From NCBI GenBank assembly GCA_023426765.1, contig JAEZBW010000089.1:1-6647 (forward strand): DNA of 6,647 bases. Reading direction: 5' to 3'. Shown piece after piece: positions 5,064 to 6,647 of this stretch (within the stretch, counting starts at the first letter, position 1; every line of letters starts with the position of its first letter). This stretch comes from Bacillota bacterium. GTDB lineage: Bacteria > Bacillota > Clostridia > DSM-8532. A program made the translations under genes and the position numbers. The notes beneath the pieces were generated by a model, which worked only from the letters and a program-made list of their open reading frames with translations, ran no database searches and had not been told where the DNA came from.

Positions 5064-6647
5064 ATGACAGATAAAGTGCTGAAAGTCCTTGAGTTTGATA
5101 AAATTACCGACAGACTGGCTGAAAGGGCATCCAGCCAGCTGGGGAAGGATTTGGCTTCGGCCCTGGTGCCATTTACCCGGATTGAACAGGTTCAGTCGGA
5201 GCAGAAGGAAACAACGGATGCGGTAACCTGTATTTTACGGAAGGGTTCACCCCCGTTGGGAGGCATTCACGACATCCGATCCGGCATCCGTCGAGCCGAA
5301 GCAGGGGGTATGCTGAACCCGGGCGAATTGCTAAGGATAGCCGACGTGCTGCGCGTATCAAGGCGCCTGAAGGGTTATCTGACCGAGGACAAAATGGAGC
5401 TGGATCAGACTAATGTCATCGCAGGTTTATGCACAAGCCTTGGTACAAACAGAGCCCTGGAGGAAAGGCTGACACAGTCCATCGAGTCTGAAGACACGCT
5501 TTCGGATTTTGCAAGCCCTCAGCTGGCATCTATCCGCAGAAGCATTCGCCGCGCACAGGATTCCATCAAGGAGAAACTGAATCATATCATCCACTCGACG
5601 CAAAACAAAAAGTATATGCAGGATGCGGTGGTTACGCTGAGGGGAGACCGTTATGTTGTTCCGGTGAAACAGGAATACCGCACCCAGATTCCCGGCCTGG
5701 TTCACGATATGTCTTCGAGCGGTGCTACACTTTTTGTTGAACCGATGGCTGTGGTTGAAGCGAATAATGAAATCCGCCAGCTTCGCAGCAAGGAAGAGCA
5801 GGAGGTGGAGCGGATTCTGCTTGAACTGACCGCAGAGGTGGCGGTTATCGGCGGTATGCTGCGGGAAAATACAGAACTGCTGGCGAGAATTGATTTTGCC
5901 TTTGCCAAAGCACAGTTTTCTCTGGACATAAAGGGAACGGAACCGGTGATGAACCGTGATCGCCGCATAGTGATTAAAAAGGGCAGGCATCCGCTGATTG
6001 ACCCGAAGGTTGTCGTCCCTATCGACATCAGTTTGGGAGATTCATTTTCAACCATGGTGATCACCGGCCCCAATACGGGGGGTAAAACCGTAACCCTGAA
6101 AACCACAGGCCTTTTTGTGCTGATGAGCCAGGCCGGCTTGCACATCCCTGCCGCCGAGCAAAGTGAGATGGGCATATTTCACAGGGTTTTTGCCGATATC
6201 GGCGATGAGCAGAGCATCGAGCAAAGCCTCAGCACTTTTTCCTCCCATATGACCAATATTGTTCAAATACTGAAGGATGTGGATGAGGACTCCCTTGTTC
6301 TGTTTGACGAACTGGGGGCGGGAACCGACCCCACCGAGGGAGCGGCCCTTGCCACCGCCATTCTTGATACATTGACCAAAAGGAATATACGGACCATGGC
6401 AACCACCCATTACAGTGAATTGAAGCTGTATGCCATGTCCACCGATGGGGTTCAGAATGCCTGCTGCGAGTTCAACGTGGAAACGCTTCGCCCCACATAC
6501 CGGCTTCTGGTTGGCATACCCGGAAGAAGCAATGCCTTTGCCATATCCAAAAGGCTTGGCCTGGGGGATGATATCATTTCCGAGGCACAAAATTTTCTGA
6601 CAGGCGAGGACATCCAGTTTGAAGAGCTTCTGTCCGATATCCAGAAG
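5064..6647 (+). CDS. mutS2: MutS2 family ATPase/endonuclease, N-terminal 528 residues (runs off right edge)
   Basis: An open frame of 528 codons to the window edge; MutS2 is usually about 790 residues, so the C-terminal third, normally carrying the Smr nuclease domain, is outside. It opens MTDKVLKVLEFDKITDRLAE, typical of MutS2, which lacks MutS's mismatch-binding domain. Seen: VVPVKQEYRTQIPGLVHD and SSSGATLFVEP in the core, Walker A GPNTGGKT at 335-342, the STFSSHM signature, and Walker B LVLFDE with Asp415 and Glu416 followed by GAGTDPTEGAALA, then ATTHYSELK. Family role: it binds branched DNA and limits homologous recombination, and in Bacillus it also acts on collided ribosomes. GGGAAGG (5050-5056) lies 7 nt before ATG 5064. 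An ATG at 5059 is out of frame and stops after two codons. It has its own promoter and is separated from the amidase by a terminator. Confidence 0.95.
   Translation, partial: MTDKVLKVLEFDKITDRLAERASSQLGKDLASALVPFTRIEQVQSEQKETTDAVTCILRKGSPPLGGIHDIRSGIRRAEAGGMLNPGELLRIADVLRVSRRLKGYLTEDKMELDQTNVIAGLCTSLGTNRALEERLTQSIESEDTLSDFASPQLASIRRSIRRAQDSIKEKLNHIIHSTQNKKYMQDAVVTLRGDRYVVPVKQEYRTQIPGLVHDMSSSGATLFVEPMAVVEANNEIRQLRSKEEQEVERILLELTAEVAVIGGMLRENTELLARIDFAFAKAQFSLDIKGTEPVMNRDRRIVIKKGRHPLIDPKVVVPIDISLGDSFSTMVITGPNTGGKTVTLKTTGLFVLMSQAGLHIPAAEQSEMGIFHRVFADIGDEQSIEQSLSTFSSHMTNIVQILKDVDEDSLVLFDELGAGTDPTEGAALATAILDTLTKRNIRTMATTHYSELKLYAMSTDGVQNACCEFNVETLRPTYRLLVGIPGRSNAFAISKRLGLGDDIISEAQNFLTGEDIQFEELLSDIQK

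Noticed and set aside
5427..6590. Several minus-strand frames of 150-190 codons
   Set aside because: All are antisense to mutS2, whose frame carries intact Walker A and B motifs.

Overview
The window looks like chromosomal DNA from a spore-forming, Gram-positive Clostridia-type Firmicute. The evidence is a YlbJ sporulation membrane protein, an Asp23/Gls24 (YqhY-like) protein, a DUF5685 protein, a MutS2, purine-rich Shine-Dalgarno sites and an intrinsic terminator. Genus cannot be told from this sequence. No phage gene, transposase, CRISPR array, tRNA or rRNA is visible.

Layout: (1) The 5' part of ylbJ is on the minus strand (1-493) and runs off the left edge. (2) A 250-bp divergent intergenic region follows, with a good extended -10 promoter facing right (605-634) and a weaker sigma-E-like candidate facing ylbJ. 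(3) Four plus-strand genes follow: asp23/yqhY-like (746-1207), DUF5685 (1219-2100), a J-domain protein with a long polyglutamine linker and a cysteine-rich tail (2084-2869, overlapping DUF5685 by 17 nt), and an unassigned six-helix membrane protein (2984-3532). The first three are tightly packed. The fourth follows after 114 nt with no terminator seen, so one transcript is plausible. (4) A 267-bp non-coding gap follows. Its first part is an unusual repeated block that starts inside the 3' end of the membrane-protein gene; its AT-rich second part has a small inverted repeat. (5) A secreted cell-wall amidase (3800-4855) closes with a textbook GAAA-loop terminator. (6) A second promoter shares a 13-nt identical core with the asp23 promoter and leads into mutS2 (5064 to the right edge), which is cut before its C-terminal region.

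Functional reading (inference): the central cluster joins a cytoplasmic envelope-homeostasis protein, a metal-site-like protein of unknown function, a specialised J-protein and a membrane protein. It reads as an envelope or protein-quality module of unknown job. The most unusual items are the polyQ J-protein with its 8-Cys tail, its translational coupling to DUF5685, and the 66-nt-offset repeat block at 3508-3632. The flanking genes (ylbJ, amidase, mutS2) are ordinary family members.
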